Numbered from the stretch's first letter, positions 43,434-53,579 are shown. The stretch is DNA of 64,000 nt from Niallia taxi (GCF_004005475.1 NZ_RZTZ01000001.1:434001-498000), one strand, 5' to 3'. A program made the numbers and translations. The notes: generated from the sequence alone by a model not told the origin.

Positions 43434-45407
43434 ATGAAAAAATTACACATCACATGGAATTTAAGGGCAAAGCTTTACACAGCATTTGCTATTATTCTTT
43501 TAATTCCAACAATAGCAGTGGGCCTCCTTTCGTATAACAGTGCTAAAAATGAATTAGAAAACAGTTTATTAAAAAGTGCTGAAGAAAATGTTAAACTGCT
43601 TAGTTCAAACATAGACAATACGCTTTCCCCAAAGGTGCATGATGCAGGATTTTTTAGTGATTTACTGACTGCAGACATGTTTACAGAAGGAGACGATAAT
43701 TCACAAGGAGTCCAAAAGCTCACCCAATATATCGGATTACATCCAGAAGCACAATCCATTTATATCGGTACAACAGATGGACGAATGATTTCATATCCAA
43801 AAACAGACCTTCCAAAGGATTATGACCCAAGGGAGAGACCTTGGTATCAAGCGGGAATGGATAGTAATGATGTAGTTGTTACAAGTCCTTATAAGGATTC
43901 AAGCACAGGAGATATGGTTGTTACTGTCACGAAAAAGCTGAAAGACGGAAGTGGCGTTTTGGCAATTGATATCAATATAAAAAGACTTGCAGAGACAGCG
44001 AGTAATGTTAATATCGGTGAAGATGGATATGCCCTGCTCCTTGATGCACAGCAGCTATTTATCGTGAATCCAAAAGGAGAAGCTGGTGCGAAGGCTGAAC
44101 AAAGCTATTATAAGGAGCTTTACAAAGCAAACAGCGGGATCATCAACTATACCGCTGATGGCAGCGAAAGTGTTATGTATTACACGACAAATAAACTGAC
44201 AGGCTGGAAAATAGCTGGAACTATGTATTCATCAGAAACAGAAGAAGCGGCTTCACCAATTTTAAACACTACCTTCCTTGTGATTGCTGTAGCAGTAGTT
44301 ATTGGTGCAGCAATTGTCATGGTGATAGTAAGATCGATTGTCATCAGAGTGAGGGCACTCCAAAAGACAGCACAGAAAATCAGCAGTGGTGATTTAACAG
44401 AAGATATTAAAACGAATTCGAATGATGAAATTGGCAAGCTTGCTTTATCCTTCATTGACATGCAGACAAGCTTAAGAAGTTTGTTAGGAACTGTTGAGCA
44501 TAACGCCGTTCAAGTGGCTGCTTCAGCCGAACAGCTTAATGCAAGTGCTGTGCAGACAAGTGAAGCAACAGAACAAGTGGCAGAAGCTATTCAAGAGGTT
44601 GCATCAAGCGCTGAAAAACAAACGTCAGGAATGGAAGAAAATATTTTAGCATTAAACAGAATTTCGGCAGGGACTGCTTCCATTTCTGAAAGCACTACTG
44701 CTGTTTCCGATTTGACAAGAGAAACAACCGAAAAAGCGGAAACAGGGGGCCGTTCTGTTAAGCTGACTGTTGACCAAATGAATCTTATCCATGCATCTGT
44801 ACTAGATTCAAATGCAGTCATTCACTCCTTGTATGACCGTTCTAAAGAAATCGGAACTATCTTAAATGTCATTACAGCTATTTCGGAACAGACAAATCTT
44901 CTAGCATTAAATGCAGCAATTGAAGCTGCAAGAGCAGGCGAATCTGGCAAAGGTTTTGCCGTTGTTGCAGAAGAAGTCCGAAAACTCGCTGAACAATCCC
45001 AAAGCTCAGCAAGTCAAATTTCAGATTTGATTAAGGCCATCCAGCAGGACACAGAAAGCACTGTTCAAAAAATGGCTACTGTCGTTGAAAACGTTCAAAG
45101 TGGACTATCTGTATCGGAGGATGCTATTGAAAAGTTTGGTGATATTCTGTCCAGCATGAAGGAAATCTCACCAAAAATGGCTGATGTATCTAACACAATT
45201 AAGGAAATGCTTGTAGTCGTTAAGGAAGTAGAAGAAACAGCTTATGATGTTTCAGATATTGCGAAAAGCAATGCAGCTTCCTCAGAAGAGGTCGCTGCAT
45301 CGACAGAAGAACAACTTGCAGCAATGGAGGAGATTTCCTCTTCGTCCCATACACTCTCTGTTATGGCAGATGAGCTACACGACATTATTAAAAAATATAA
45401 ATATTAA
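43434..45407 (+). CDS. Methyl-accepting chemotaxis protein
   Basis: Transmembrane chemoreceptor of 657 residues. A membrane helix (~12-32) is followed by an extracellular dCache-type domain with [13 protein letters not shown] and [16 protein letters not shown], a second helix (~280-302), a HAMP linker, and the cytoplasmic coiled coil. The hairpin tip [19 protein letters not shown] near residue 485 is the universally conserved CheA/CheW contact. The dCache motifs resemble those binding amino acids or other small ligands. AAGGAG precedes the ATG; no adjacent chemotaxis genes. Confidence 0.93.
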   Translation: MKKLHITWNLRAKLYTAFAIILLIPTIAVGLLSYNSAKNELENSLLKSAEENVKLLSSNIDNTLSPKVHDAGFFSDLLTADMFTEGDDNSQGVQKLTQYIGLHPEAQSIYIGTTDGRMISYPKTDLPKDYDPRERPWYQAGMDSNDVVVTSPYKDSSTGDMVVTVTKKLKDGSGVLAIDINIKRLAETASNVNIGEDGYALLLDAQQLFIVNPKGEAGAKAEQSYYKELYKANSGIINYTADGSESVMYYTTNKLTGWKIAGTMYSSETEEAASPILNTTFLVIAVAVVIGAAIVMVIVRSIVIRVRALQKTAQKISSGDLTEDIKTNSNDEIGKLALSFIDMQTSLRSLLGTVEHNAVQVAASAEQLNASAVQTSEATEQVAEAIQEVASSAEKQTSGMEENILALNRISAGTASISESTTAVSDLTRETTEKAETGGRSVKLTVDQMNLIHASVLDSNAVIHSLYDRSKEIGTILNVITAISEQTNLLALNAAIEAARAGESGKGFAVVAEEVRKLAEQSQSSASQISDLIKAIQQDTESTVQKMATVVENVQSGLSVSEDAIEKFGDILSSMKEISPKMADVSNTIKEMLVVVKEVEETAYDVSDIAKSNAASSEEVAASTEEQLAAMEEISSSSHTLSVMADELHDIIKKYKY

Positions 45408-45410
45408 AAC

Positions 45411-45451
45411 AAAGCCGCCGCAGATTTGTCCTAAATCTGCGGCGGCTTTTC
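45411..45451. terminator. Bidirectional terminator
   Basis: 17-bp GC-rich arms AAAGCCGCCGCAGATTT and complement with a GTCCT loop; ends the chemoreceptor and the converging kinase genes. Confidence 0.92.
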
Positions 45452-45458
45452 ACTATCA

Positions 45459-47057
45459 TTATTTTTCTGCAAGCGGAAGTCTAATTTCAATAGTCGTTCC
45501 TTGATTAACAGCACTTTCAATATGAAGATGACCTTTATGCTGTTCAATAATTTTGAATATCACCATATAGCCTAATCCTGTTCCCGTATCCTTTGTCGTG
45601 TAAAATGGAAGTCCGAGTTTTTTGATTTGCGCAGGGGTCATACCAATGCCATTATCCTCAATTTGAATAATCGCTTCCTTTTCCTCTGTCACATCTGTAA
45701 GAATTTTAATCGTTCCCCCATATGGCATTGCTTCCACACTGTTTTTAAAAACGTTCATGAAAACTTGCTTTAATTGGTTTTCATCACATTGGACTAGTAT
45801 GCTATTCTCGTTATAATTTCTTTCCATTAAGATATTGTTCATATTGGCACTTGCCTGGAATAAGGAAACTGTTTCATCCATAATCTTCTGCAAGTCTTGT
45901 TTAACAAAGTGAACAGCATGCGGCTTAGAAAGAATCAAAAATTCCCCTACAATAAAATTAATTCGTTTTAACTCAGACATGATAAGGTCATAATGAGCTT
46001 TTTTATTGAAGTCATTTTCTAAATACTGAATGAATCCTTGTATCGTAGTGAGCGGATTGCGGATTTCGTGTGCAACACTTGCAGCCATCTGTCCGACAGC
46101 AGTCAGCTTTTCTGAATTCAACAAAAGCTGTTCTGTTTTCTTGCGATCAGTAAAATCCCTGAATTGAGCAAATGCACCCACTAGCGTCCCGTTGTTCAGA
46201 AAGATCGGAAAGCAATCAAGCAAGAAAATAAGGGTCTCCTTATCCTTTTCTCGCGTAAAGGAAATTTCAATATCTGTATAAGGTCTTTTCGTGTTAAGTA
46301 CATTCTGCAAATATTCTCCAAAATACTTAAGATCCAAAATGCTCGCACCGATAATATCCTCTTTTTTCCATCCTGTTATATGTTCTGCAAATGCATTAAA
46401 ATCAAGCAACCTACCACTTTGAGCAGCAACTAATATTCCGTTTCTCGTCGTATCCATGATGATCTTATTCAAAATATTTAACTCATGGTTTTGCCTAATT
46501 AAATCAATTTCCCTTTCAATCGTTTGATTCACAGTGGACAAGAGCGTCAGCATCAGAGGGCTTGCATGTTCAAGCTCTGTCATAATGGAGATGGTCCCAA
46601 TAACCTTATCCTCCGTCCAGTCCATAATAGGCACTGCATAACAGGCTTTCGTATGGAGATGTGTATGATAATGCTGAAATCCTACTATTTCAACGCTTTT
46701 TTTATGCTTTAACGACAAAGAAATGGCATCAATGCCACAATCCTCTTCTTTAAAGCGTACTCCTTCTGCAATTCCGATTATTTCTGCATTCCGCATGCTT
46801 TGTTCATGACCAAGATTCCTCAGCAAATACCCCTCTGCATCACAGACAGAAGCGATAATCGGCATCTCCTTTAAAGAATCGAGGAATTTATCGAGAAAAT
46901 ACACAACGACATCCAAGATTTCCTGGTACTCCATATGCTTTTGAAGTAATTCCTCTTTATTCAGCCTCTCCGAAAAAACTGTCATCGCAGTTGGATTTAG
47001 TCCATTTTCCAGGCACTTTTGTTTAAGTGATTTAAAATCAATAGATGCTTTCTCCAT
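45459..47057 (-). CDS. GAF-PAS sensor histidine kinase
   Basis: Soluble kinase of 532 residues with no membrane helix. Residues ~60-200 form a GAF domain like that of AcoR-type activators (SVCDAEGYLLRNLG, CGIDAISLSL), ~205-320 a PAS domain, then HisKA with phospho-accepting His in VAHEIRNPLTTIQGFIQYLE, and a HATPase domain with DENQLKQVFMNVFKNSVEA, IEDNGIGM and GTGLGYMVIF. The kinase part is close to sporulation kinases such as KinE. No response regulator gene is adjacent, so it may feed the Spo0 phosphorelay; this is inference. Confidence 0.88.
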   Translation of the reverse strand: MEKASIDFKSLKQKCLENGLNPTAMTVFSERLNKEELLQKHMEYQEILDVVVYFLDKFLDSLKEMPIIASVCDAEGYLLRNLGHEQSMRNAEIIGIAEGVRFKEEDCGIDAISLSLKHKKSVEIVGFQHYHTHLHTKACYAVPIMDWTEDKVIGTISIMTELEHASPLMLTLLSTVNQTIEREIDLIRQNHELNILNKIIMDTTRNGILVAAQSGRLLDFNAFAEHITGWKKEDIIGASILDLKYFGEYLQNVLNTKRPYTDIEISFTREKDKETLIFLLDCFPIFLNNGTLVGAFAQFRDFTDRKKTEQLLLNSEKLTAVGQMAASVAHEIRNPLTTIQGFIQYLENDFNKKAHYDLIMSELKRINFIVGEFLILSKPHAVHFVKQDLQKIMDETVSLFQASANMNNILMERNYNENSILVQCDENQLKQVFMNVFKNSVEAMPYGGTIKILTDVTEEKEAIIQIEDNGIGMTPAQIKKLGLPFYTTKDTGTGLGYMVIFKIIEQHKGHLHIESAVNQGTTIEIRLPLAEK

Positions 47058-47321
47058 AAAATTGCTCCCGTTTCGTTACATATATAATGAGTATTAATGT
47101 TTTATTAAGATTAAATTAATGAAAGGCGTTACTGCCATTTGCGTCGAATTATATCATAACAAAAAATTCATCCTTTTAGAGGAATAAATTGTTTATAACA
47201 ATAAATATGTATCAACATTTCTTTGTTCTATGAAAATATATATTACCATAAGAACAGGACTATTTATCATAATTGTTTACTATTATTAAAGAGAATACAC
47301 TTTTCATTTAGGAGGTCCAAG

Positions 47322-48182
47322 ATGATTGATAACTCTACAATCCTGATTATCGGCGGTGATCAACGCCAGCTTCAAGTGATTGATAAGCTTGCCAAAACAG
47401 CTGGAAAGATTATTTTGATAGGCTTTGATCAAATACAGCTGGAATATGCTAATGTCCTCAAACAACGGATATCTGAAGTTGATTTCAGCAGTGTGGACAG
47501 AATCCTTTTGCCTATCCCTGGCATTGCAACTGATGGAAAAGCAGAATCAAAGTTTTCTAGTGAGGAAATTATTTTGACAGAAACTATGTTTCGGCAGACA
47601 AAAGAGGATTGCAAGATTTATTCAGGCATCATTACGCCATTTCTCGAATACATAAAAAAAACAACAGGACGAAGCATCATCCCCATCTTTTCACGAGATG
47701 ATGTCGCTATTTTGAACTCCATCCCCACAGCAGAAGGTACATTAAAGATTGCCATAGAAGAAACAGACTATACGATACATGGTGCCAATGTAGTAGTATT
47801 AGGCTTTGGCAGGGTTGGCATGACCGTTGCTCGTCTTTTTGCAGCTGTCGGTGCCATTGTCAGTGTTGCCGTCAGAGAAACAGCTGACAAAGCAAGAGTA
47901 CAGGAAATGGGCTTAAAGCCAATCTTGTTTAATACCTTATCGGAAGAGATAGCTACTCAAAACATTTGTATTAATACCGTTCCCTTTCATGTTGTCACAA
48001 AAGAGCTGATTGATGCCATGCCAGCACAGGCTTTCATTATTGATCTTGCCTCAAAGCCTGGTGGAACAGATTTTGCTTATGCAGAGGAAAAAGGAATAAA
48101 AGCCATTCATGCTCTCGGTCTGCCAGCTAAGGTTGCACCGACAACAGCAGGTGAAATCATCGCCGATATTGTCCTCGAATAG
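47322..48182 (+). CDS. dpaA: Dipicolinate synthase subunit A, orphan copy
   Basis: DpaA/SpoVFA-like protein of 286 residues that with DpaB makes spore dipicolinic acid. GGDQRQ at 11-16 starts the N-terminal domain and GANVVVLGFGRVGMTVARLF with GFGRVG at 161-166 is the Rossmann NAD(P) site; LPAKVAPTTAGEIIAD ends it. TTTAGGAGG before the ATG at 47322 fixes the start; the longer frame to 47223 is unsupported. The usual partner dpaB (spoVFB), asd and dapG are not downstream; a convergent aldo/keto reductase follows. It may be a relocated gene or a paralogue. Confidence 0.87.
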   Translation: MIDNSTILIIGGDQRQLQVIDKLAKTAGKIILIGFDQIQLEYANVLKQRISEVDFSSVDRILLPIPGIATDGKAESKFSSEEIILTETMFRQTKEDCKIYSGIITPFLEYIKKTTGRSIIPIFSRDDVAILNSIPTAEGTLKIAIEETDYTIHGANVVVLGFGRVGMTVARLFAAVGAIVSVAVRETADKARVQEMGLKPILFNTLSEEIATQNICINTVPFHVVTKELIDAMPAQAFIIDLASKPGGTDFAYAEEKGIKAIHALGLPAKVAPTTAGEIIADIVLE

Positions 48183-48206
48183 CATCTGATAATGCTTAAA
48201 AATGAG

Positions 48207-48230
48207 AAAAAGGGGCAGCTGCCCCTTTTT
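48207..48230. terminator. Bidirectional terminator
   Basis: 24-bp perfect palindrome AAAAAGGGGCAG/CTGCCCCTTTTT between dpaA and the aldo/keto reductase. Confidence 0.85.
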
Positions 48231-48233
48231 ACG

Positions 48234-49217
48234 TTAATATGGTCCCCTAATATTGTTTTTCACTTTTTGTTGATAAAAGTCCTGCAGCCTTGTTTTTTCG
48301 GCTTGTGAAAAGGATTTTTCCTGCAATGCCACTAAGTTACCGATAACTTGCTGCTCATTTTTGAAGCCTGGGATTATACATGATACCTCCTCATGGTCAA
48401 GTATCCATCTTAATGAAGCTGATGCCATGGATTGGCGACCTTCTGCAATCCAGCGAAGTTCTTCTACTAGCTCCACTCCCTTTGAAAAACCAAGGCCAGC
48501 AAATGTCTCTCCAATATTAAAAGACTCTCCATTTTCATTAAATGCACGATGATCGTCCTCTTCAAAACGATGCCCTTGCGTAAATTTCCCTGTTAACAGC
48601 CCGCTCGCAAGCGGCAAGCGCACCAAAATCCCTGTGCCTTTCCGCTTTGCTTCTGGCAAAAGTGTCTCTAATGGCTTTTGGCGGAAAATATTAAAGATGA
48701 CTTGCAGTGCATCAACGCCCTCATGATTGAGACATACCAATCCTTCTTCCACTGTTTCTACACTGACGCCATAGTGCTTAATTTTCCCTTCCTTTTTCAG
48801 ACGGTCAAGGACTTCAAAAACACTGCCATCCTGAAGGATTTCAAGCGGCGGACAATGAATCTGATATAAGTCGATCGCCTCTCTGTTCAAGCGCTTCAAG
48901 CTATTTTCGCAAAAGGTCTGAACATTTTCGAATGTGTAAGTGTCAGCTGAATGAATATCTCCGCTCCGGCAAAATTTTGTCGCAATGTGAATGTCTTCTT
49001 CCTTACCCTGCGTCGCCATCGCAAGCAGTTCTTCACTATGCCCATTTCCATAGACATCAGCTGTATCAAAGAAGTTCACACCTTCTCCTATCGCCCGATC
49101 AAGCGATTTAAGTGCTTCAGCATCATTTGTTTTCCCCCAAGAGCCGCCAATCGCCCAAGTCCCAAAACTTACTTCACTTACCTTTAGACCTGTATTCCCC
49201 AGATGTCTATACTTCAT
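48234..49217 (-). CDS. Aldo/keto reductase
   Basis: NADPH-dependent oxidoreductase of 327 residues. FFDTADVYGNGHSEELLA near residue 49 holds the catalytic Asp and Tyr, ATKFCRSG the Lys, and YQIHCPP the His. GILVRLPLASGLLTGKF is typical of the YajO/YccK-like AKR branch. AGGAGG precedes the ATG. It lies 20 bases before the xylB end on the same strand (downstream of it), so it may be the last gene of the xylAB transcript; a role in xylose reduction is possible but unproven. Confidence 0.87.
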   Translation of the reverse strand: MKYRHLGNTGLKVSEVSFGTWAIGGSWGKTNDAEALKSLDRAIGEGVNFFDTADVYGNGHSEELLAMATQGKEEDIHIATKFCRSGDIHSADTYTFENVQTFCENSLKRLNREAIDLYQIHCPPLEILQDGSVFEVLDRLKKEGKIKHYGVSVETVEEGLVCLNHEGVDALQVIFNIFRQKPLETLLPEAKRKGTGILVRLPLASGLLTGKFTQGHRFEEDDHRAFNENGESFNIGETFAGLGFSKGVELVEELRWIAEGRQSMASASLRWILDHEEVSCIIPGFKNEQQVIGNLVALQEKSFSQAEKTRLQDFYQQKVKNNIRGPY

Positions 49218-49237
49218 TATTCAGCCTCCTATTTGTA

Positions 49238-50728
49238 TTACTTTCGAAACTGTGTTAACTCCTCAGACAGCGTTTTTGTTTGACTGTACACCTTTTGGTA
49301 AATTCTATATAAAACTTCATACCTTGTAACATTCTCTGGAATGGGCTCAAATTCCTTCGCAGGCTGAAGCATTTTTTCAGCGCATTCCTGAAGGGAGATG
49401 TACCAGCCTGTACCAACTGCTGCAAGCATTGCCGCACCCATTCCAGGCCCCTGTTCACTTGATAGCTTTTGCACCCTTGCCTTAAAAATATCTGCCTGCA
49501 TTTGCAGCCAGTCATCGTTTTTGGCTCCGCCGCCAATCGAGATAATCGTGTTGATTGTCTTTCCGCTCGCTCGAAAAATCTCAATCGATTCATTCAATGA
49601 AAAAGTGATTCCTTCCAGCACTGCACGAACAAAATCCCTGCGTTTGTGAGCAGCATCCATGCCAATAAAGCTGGCGCGAATTGCAGCATCTGGATGCGGT
49701 GTTCTTTCACCTGCCAAATAAGGAGTAAACAACAGTCCGTTTGCTCCAATCGGAACATTATTTAGTTCTTCCAGCAGTTCGTCAAAACCAATATTTTCAG
49801 CAAACGTTTCTTTAAACCAGCTTAAGCTATGCCCTGCTGCTAATGTTACTCCCATCGTATAGTAGGCATTTTCCTCACCATGATTGAAATAATGTACCTT
49901 CCCTTCAAAATCCTTGTCTGCTTTTTCTTCATAGGAAAGAACGACACCAGATGTGCCGATGCTGCAAAGTGTTTTTCCATCTGCAAGTATACCTGCCCCA
50001 ATCGCGCCACAAGCATTGTCAGCGCCACCAGCGAACACTTTGCAGGATAAACCTGTTTGCTTCGTAATTTCCGCAGTAACAGTACTAACAAAAGCATGTG
50101 ATTCCACAAGGGGAGGACAAAGGCTGCTATCAATTCCAAACAGTTCACAAAGCTCTGTACTCCATTCCTTTTTACTTATATCCAAAAGCAGTGTGCCTGC
50201 TGCATCGGAGTATTCTGTATGTATGTTTCCAGTAAGTCTAAAGCGCAAATAATCCTTTGGCAGCAGGAAAACAGCCGCTTGATTGAATATCTCCTCTTCG
50301 TATTGCTTAACCCATAGCAGCTTAGGCAGGGTAAAGCCTTCCAATGCTGGATTTTTTGTTATTTCAAGCAGTTTGTCCCCTGCTTTGTCGATAATAATTT
50401 GGCACTGCTCTGTCGTTCTCGTATCATTCCATAGTATGGCGTTCCGCAATACCTGCTTCTCCTCATTTAACAAAACAAGGCCATGCATTTGCCCTGAAAA
50501 GCTGATGCCTTCAATGTCCTCTTTCTCCCCTTCAAACACTTCCATTATTTCCGTTAATCCTGCAAGCGTTTTTTGGAACCATTCCTCAGGGTCTTGTTCA
50601 CTATAGCCCGATTTTTCATGAATGAGCGGATAAGATTTTGATACTTCATGAACAACCTTCCCCTCTTTATCTACAAGCAAAATCTTTACAGCACTTGTAC
50701 CTAAATCTACTCCTAAGCAATACTTCAT
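49238..50728 (-). CDS. xylB: Xylulokinase
   Basis: FGGY-family kinase phosphorylating D-xylulose to xylulose 5-phosphate. LGVDLGTSAVKILLVD at the N-terminus is the phosphate-1 motif, SFSGQMHGLVLL near residue 78 the substrate-binding Met-His-Gly motif, and CSIGTSGVVL and SIGGGAKNDDWLQMQADIF the later ATP-binding motifs. The ATG at 50728 has GAGGTGAT upstream and gives 496 residues, the usual length. It follows xylA with a terminator hairpin between. Confidence 0.95.
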   Translation of the reverse strand: MKYCLGVDLGTSAVKILLVDKEGKVVHEVSKSYPLIHEKSGYSEQDPEEWFQKTLAGLTEIMEVFEGEKEDIEGISFSGQMHGLVLLNEEKQVLRNAILWNDTRTTEQCQIIIDKAGDKLLEITKNPALEGFTLPKLLWVKQYEEEIFNQAAVFLLPKDYLRFRLTGNIHTEYSDAAGTLLLDISKKEWSTELCELFGIDSSLCPPLVESHAFVSTVTAEITKQTGLSCKVFAGGADNACGAIGAGILADGKTLCSIGTSGVVLSYEEKADKDFEGKVHYFNHGEENAYYTMGVTLAAGHSLSWFKETFAENIGFDELLEELNNVPIGANGLLFTPYLAGERTPHPDAAIRASFIGMDAAHKRRDFVRAVLEGITFSLNESIEIFRASGKTINTIISIGGGAKNDDWLQMQADIFKARVQKLSSEQGPGMGAAMLAAVGTGWYISLQECAEKMLQPAKEFEPIPENVTRYEVLYRIYQKVYSQTKTLSEELTQFRK

Positions 50729-50763
50729 ATAAATCACCTCATTTTGTCATTTGTGTTTTAAAA

Positions 50764-50794
50764 AATGTGCTGGCAACAATCGTCCCAGCACATT
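50764..50794 (-). terminator. Terminator between xylA and xylB
   Basis: AATGTGCTGG/CCAGCACATT arms with an 11-base loop and a T run on the minus strand, 14 bases after the xylA stop and 36 before the xylB start. Confidence 0.8.
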
Positions 50795-50807
50795 CTTCCT
50801 TCTCCTT

Positions 50808-52139
50808 TTATACGCGTACAGTTGATAATGTTTCCAGTAAATATTGATTCACAATCGCTTTTAATCGCTCTTGACGTCCTGATTTATTTGTTACTTCCCC
50901 AGCTGCAAGTGCATATTGCTCTAATTTATGGAGGTTTGTTCTACCTTCGACAATATCCAGACCAATTCCTTCATTAAAGCTTGCATAACGATCGGCAATA
51001 AAGTCTTCCAGCACTCTGTCTTCTATCAGCTTATTTGCCACCTTAAGACCGATAGCAAATGAATCCATTCCTGCAATATGAGCATGGAAAAGATCTTCTG
51101 CCTCAAAGGAACCTCTGCGCACCTTTGCATCAAAGTTTAAGCCGCCTTTGCCAAGTCCGCCATTCATCAAAATTTCATACATCGCCAATGTCGTGCTGTA
51201 CAAATCAGTCGGGAATTCATCTGTATCCCAGCCAATCAATGTATCTCCTTGGTTTGCATCAACAGAGCCAAGCATGCCGTTAATTCTCGCCACTCGCAAT
51301 TCATGCTCAAATGTGTGGCCAGCAAGCGTCGCATGGTTTGCTTCAATATTGAATTTAAAATGATCCTGAAGATCATATTTCTGCAGGAATGCCAATCCTG
51401 TCGCCACATCAAAATCATACTGATGCTTTGTCGGTTCTTTTGGCTTCGGCTCAATTAGGAACGGGACATTAAAGTTAATTTCTTTCGCATAATCAATGGC
51501 CATATGGAAGAAACGAGCCAGGTTGTCTTGCTCTAATTTCATATCAGTGTTCAGCAATGTGTCATACCCTTCACGGCCACCCCAGAACACATAGTTTTCT
51601 GCACCTAATTCCTTGCCGATTTCAAGGCCTTTTTTCACTTTTGCTGCAGCGTATGCAAACACATCCGCATTATTTGATGTTGCAGCACCATGAACGTATC
51701 TTGGATGCGTAAACATATTTGCTGTATTCCAAAGCAGTTTCGTTTTGCTTGTTTTCATATATTCCTTAATCATCGCTACGATCGGATCGAGATTATCATA
51801 TGTTTCTTTTAATGTATTTCCTTCTGGTGCAATATCAGAATCATGAAAGCAGAAAAACGGAGCGTTCAGTTTTTCAAATAATTCAAAAGCGGCTTCCACA
51901 CGAGCCTTTGCCAAATCTAGGCCTCTTAAGTGATTCCACGGGCGGATGGCTGTACCACTTCCAAACGGGTCTGTGCCATCCGCTGTGAATGTGTGCCAGT
52001 ATGCTACAGAGAAACGAAGCTGCTCTTCCATGGAAGCGCCATTTACGATTTCCTCTGGATTATAGTACTTAAAAGAAAAAGGATTTTTCGATGTAGGACC
52101 TTCATACTTTATTTTGTTAATGTTTTCAAAATACGCCAT
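50808..52139 (-). CDS. xylA: Xylose isomerase
   Basis: Class II xylose isomerase of 443 residues converting D-xylose to D-xylulose. [12 protein letters not shown] near residue 100 carries the catalytic His and Asp, [10 protein letters not shown] near 187, [15 protein letters not shown] near 232 the metal ligands, and [18 protein letters not shown] near 267 the second metal site. The ATG at 52139 has GGGAGG upstream. A perfect cre site and a XylR-like operator lie in front, matching regulation by xylose and CcpA known in Bacillus. Confidence 0.96.
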   Translation of the reverse strand: MAYFENINKIKYEGPTSKNPFSFKYYNPEEIVNGASMEEQLRFSVAYWHTFTADGTDPFGSGTAIRPWNHLRGLDLAKARVEAAFELFEKLNAPFFCFHDSDIAPEGNTLKETYDNLDPIVAMIKEYMKTSKTKLLWNTANMFTHPRYVHGAATSNNADVFAYAAAKVKKGLEIGKELGAENYVFWGGREGYDTLLNTDMKLEQDNLARFFHMAIDYAKEINFNVPFLIEPKPKEPTKHQYDFDVATGLAFLQKYDLQDHFKFNIEANHATLAGHTFEHELRVARINGMLGSVDANQGDTLIGWDTDEFPTDLYSTTLAMYEILMNGGLGKGGLNFDAKVRRGSFEAEDLFHAHIAGMDSFAIGLKVANKLIEDRVLEDFIADRYASFNEGIGLDIVEGRTNLHKLEQYALAAGEVTNKSGRQERLKAIVNQYLLETLSTVRV

Positions 52140-52171
52140 AGTTAACTGCCTCCCTATTACATTCATATTTT

Positions 52172-52186
52172 TGATATCGCTTACAA
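52172..52186 (-). promoter_or_regulatory. cre site in the xylA leader
   Basis: TTGTAAGCGATATCA on the minus strand matches WTGNAANCGNWNNCW at every fixed position; 33-47 bases before the xylA start, suited to CcpA repression. Confidence 0.8.
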
Positions 52187-52264
52187 AATACAAGAAAAAG
52201 AAGAATCATATTTTCCATTCTCTTTCTATCTTCTTGTTAGCTATGAACCTATTATATCAGCGTC

Positions 52265-52295
52265 AACTTAGTTTGTCTATTGAATAAACTAAGTT
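52265..52295. promoter_or_regulatory. XylR operator, xylA side
   Basis: Inverted repeat AACTTAGTTTGT-N7-ATAAACTAAGTT (11 of 12 pairs). The inner 25 bp TTAGTTTGTC-N5-AATAAACTAA has the size and arms of the B. subtilis xyl operator. Confidence 0.85.
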
Positions 52296-52304
52296 TATTG
52301 CACT

Positions 52305-52333
52305 TTGTTTGTTTATTAGATAAACTTAGTTTA
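52305..52333. promoter_or_regulatory. XylR operator, xylR side
   Basis: Second operator-like repeat with the core GTTTAT-TAG-ATAAAC (52311-52325), identical to the core before the sensor kinase at 62279-62293. Confidence 0.75.
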
Positions 52334-52409
52334 ATTGTATTACTGTTTTGCCCTATTAATGATAAAATGGGGATATTATTTTCAAATTAAAGGGGGCTAA
52401 AATACATTC

Positions 52410-53579
52410 ATGCCAATCACTTGGAACCAACAGCTCGTAAAAAAAGAAAACAAATCACTTGTACTTTCGCAAATTATCAATCATGCTCCCCTCTCCCGTG
52501 CAGATATCGCCCAGCGTTCTGGCCTTAATAAAGGCACTGTTTCTTCGCTTGTAGCAGAGCTCATTGAGGAAAAACTTATTAATGAATCTGGTCCAGGCGA
52601 ATCAAGCGGCGGCAGACGCCCCGTCATGCTCCACTTTAATCATGGAGCTGGACATACGATTGGAATCGACCTTGGTGTCAATTATATCCTCGGCGTGCTG
52701 ACGGATTTGAGCGGTAATATTGTTGTACATAAAAACGAAGCGTACAAAAACATCTCCTATGCAGATACGATAAGCCGAGTAGTAAATATAATCAAATTCT
52801 TAATAAGCGCAGCCCCTCCCTCTCCTTACCATATTGTTGGAATTGGGGTAGGCACACCAGGTATTGTTGATAACAAAGGCACACTTTTACTTGCACCAAA
52901 CCTAGGCTGGCACGATATCCCTTTTCAAACAGAGCTGGAGAAAATCTTTCAAATCCCGGTTATTGTTGAAAACGAAGCGAACACTGGTGCTTACGGGGAA
53001 AAACGGTTTGGAGTTGGTCAGCATGCTGATAACTTGATATACATTAGCGCAGGTATCGGTATTGGTGCTGGAATTATTATTAATGGCGAGCTTTACAGTG
53101 GATTTACCGGCTATTCTGGTGAAGTCGGACATATGACAATTGATCGAAATGGTGCTAAATGTACGTGCGGCAACAAAGGCTGCTGGGAGCTTTATGCTTC
53201 AGAACAGGCTTTACTATCAAAAGCAAACACTAAGAACTCCCCAAAGGAAGTCGGTTTGGATGATATTATCAGCCTTGCAAAAGAAGGAAACAAAGAAATT
53301 CTAGAGACATTAGCAGAAATTGGCGAAAACCTGGCTGTCGGTATTATTAATATTATTCATGCCTTCAATCCAGAGCAAATCATTATCGGAAATCGGCTCG
53401 CTTCCTGTAAACAGTGGCTAGAGCCAAAGGTAAAGGAAGTCATCCAGCAATATACTTCTCCTTTTAATCAGACAGATATCAGAATTGATTTCTCTAGTCC
53501 ATCTATGCCAGTGTCAGCCATTGGGGCAGCGGCGTTTTCGGCAGAGGCGTTTTTGAAGGCACAGCTTGAAATTAAATAA
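52410..53579 (+). CDS. xylR: Xylose repressor (ROK family)
   Basis: Xylose-responsive repressor of 389 residues, close to Bacillus XylR. An N-terminal winged helix (APLSRADIAQRSGLNKGTVSSLV, residues ~27-49) is followed by the ROK sugar-kinase-like domain: TIGIDLGVNYILGVLTDLSG, GIGVGTPGIVD, VENEANTGAYGE and the zinc motif CTCGNKGCWE. It is divergent from xylA. The AGGGGG ribosome binding site is a little far (13 bases) from the ATG, so the start may be slightly different. Confidence 0.93.
   Translation: MPITWNQQLVKKENKSLVLSQIINHAPLSRADIAQRSGLNKGTVSSLVAELIEEKLINESGPGESSGGRRPVMLHFNHGAGHTIGIDLGVNYILGVLTDLSGNIVVHKNEAYKNISYADTISRVVNIIKFLISAAPPSPYHIVGIGVGTPGIVDNKGTLLLAPNLGWHDIPFQTELEKIFQIPVIVENEANTGAYGEKRFGVGQHADNLIYISAGIGIGAGIIINGELYSGFTGYSGEVGHMTIDRNGAKCTCGNKGCWELYASEQALLSKANTKNSPKEVGLDDIISLAKEGNKEILETLAEIGENLAVGIINIIHAFNPEQIIIGNRLASCKQWLEPKVKEVIQQYTSPFNQTDIRIDFSSPSMPVSAIGAAAFSAEAFLKAQLEIK

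Noticed and set aside
49255-50148. Two long minus-strand frames (112 and 100 residues) inside xylB
   Set aside because: Out-of-frame shadows of a well conserved xylulokinase.
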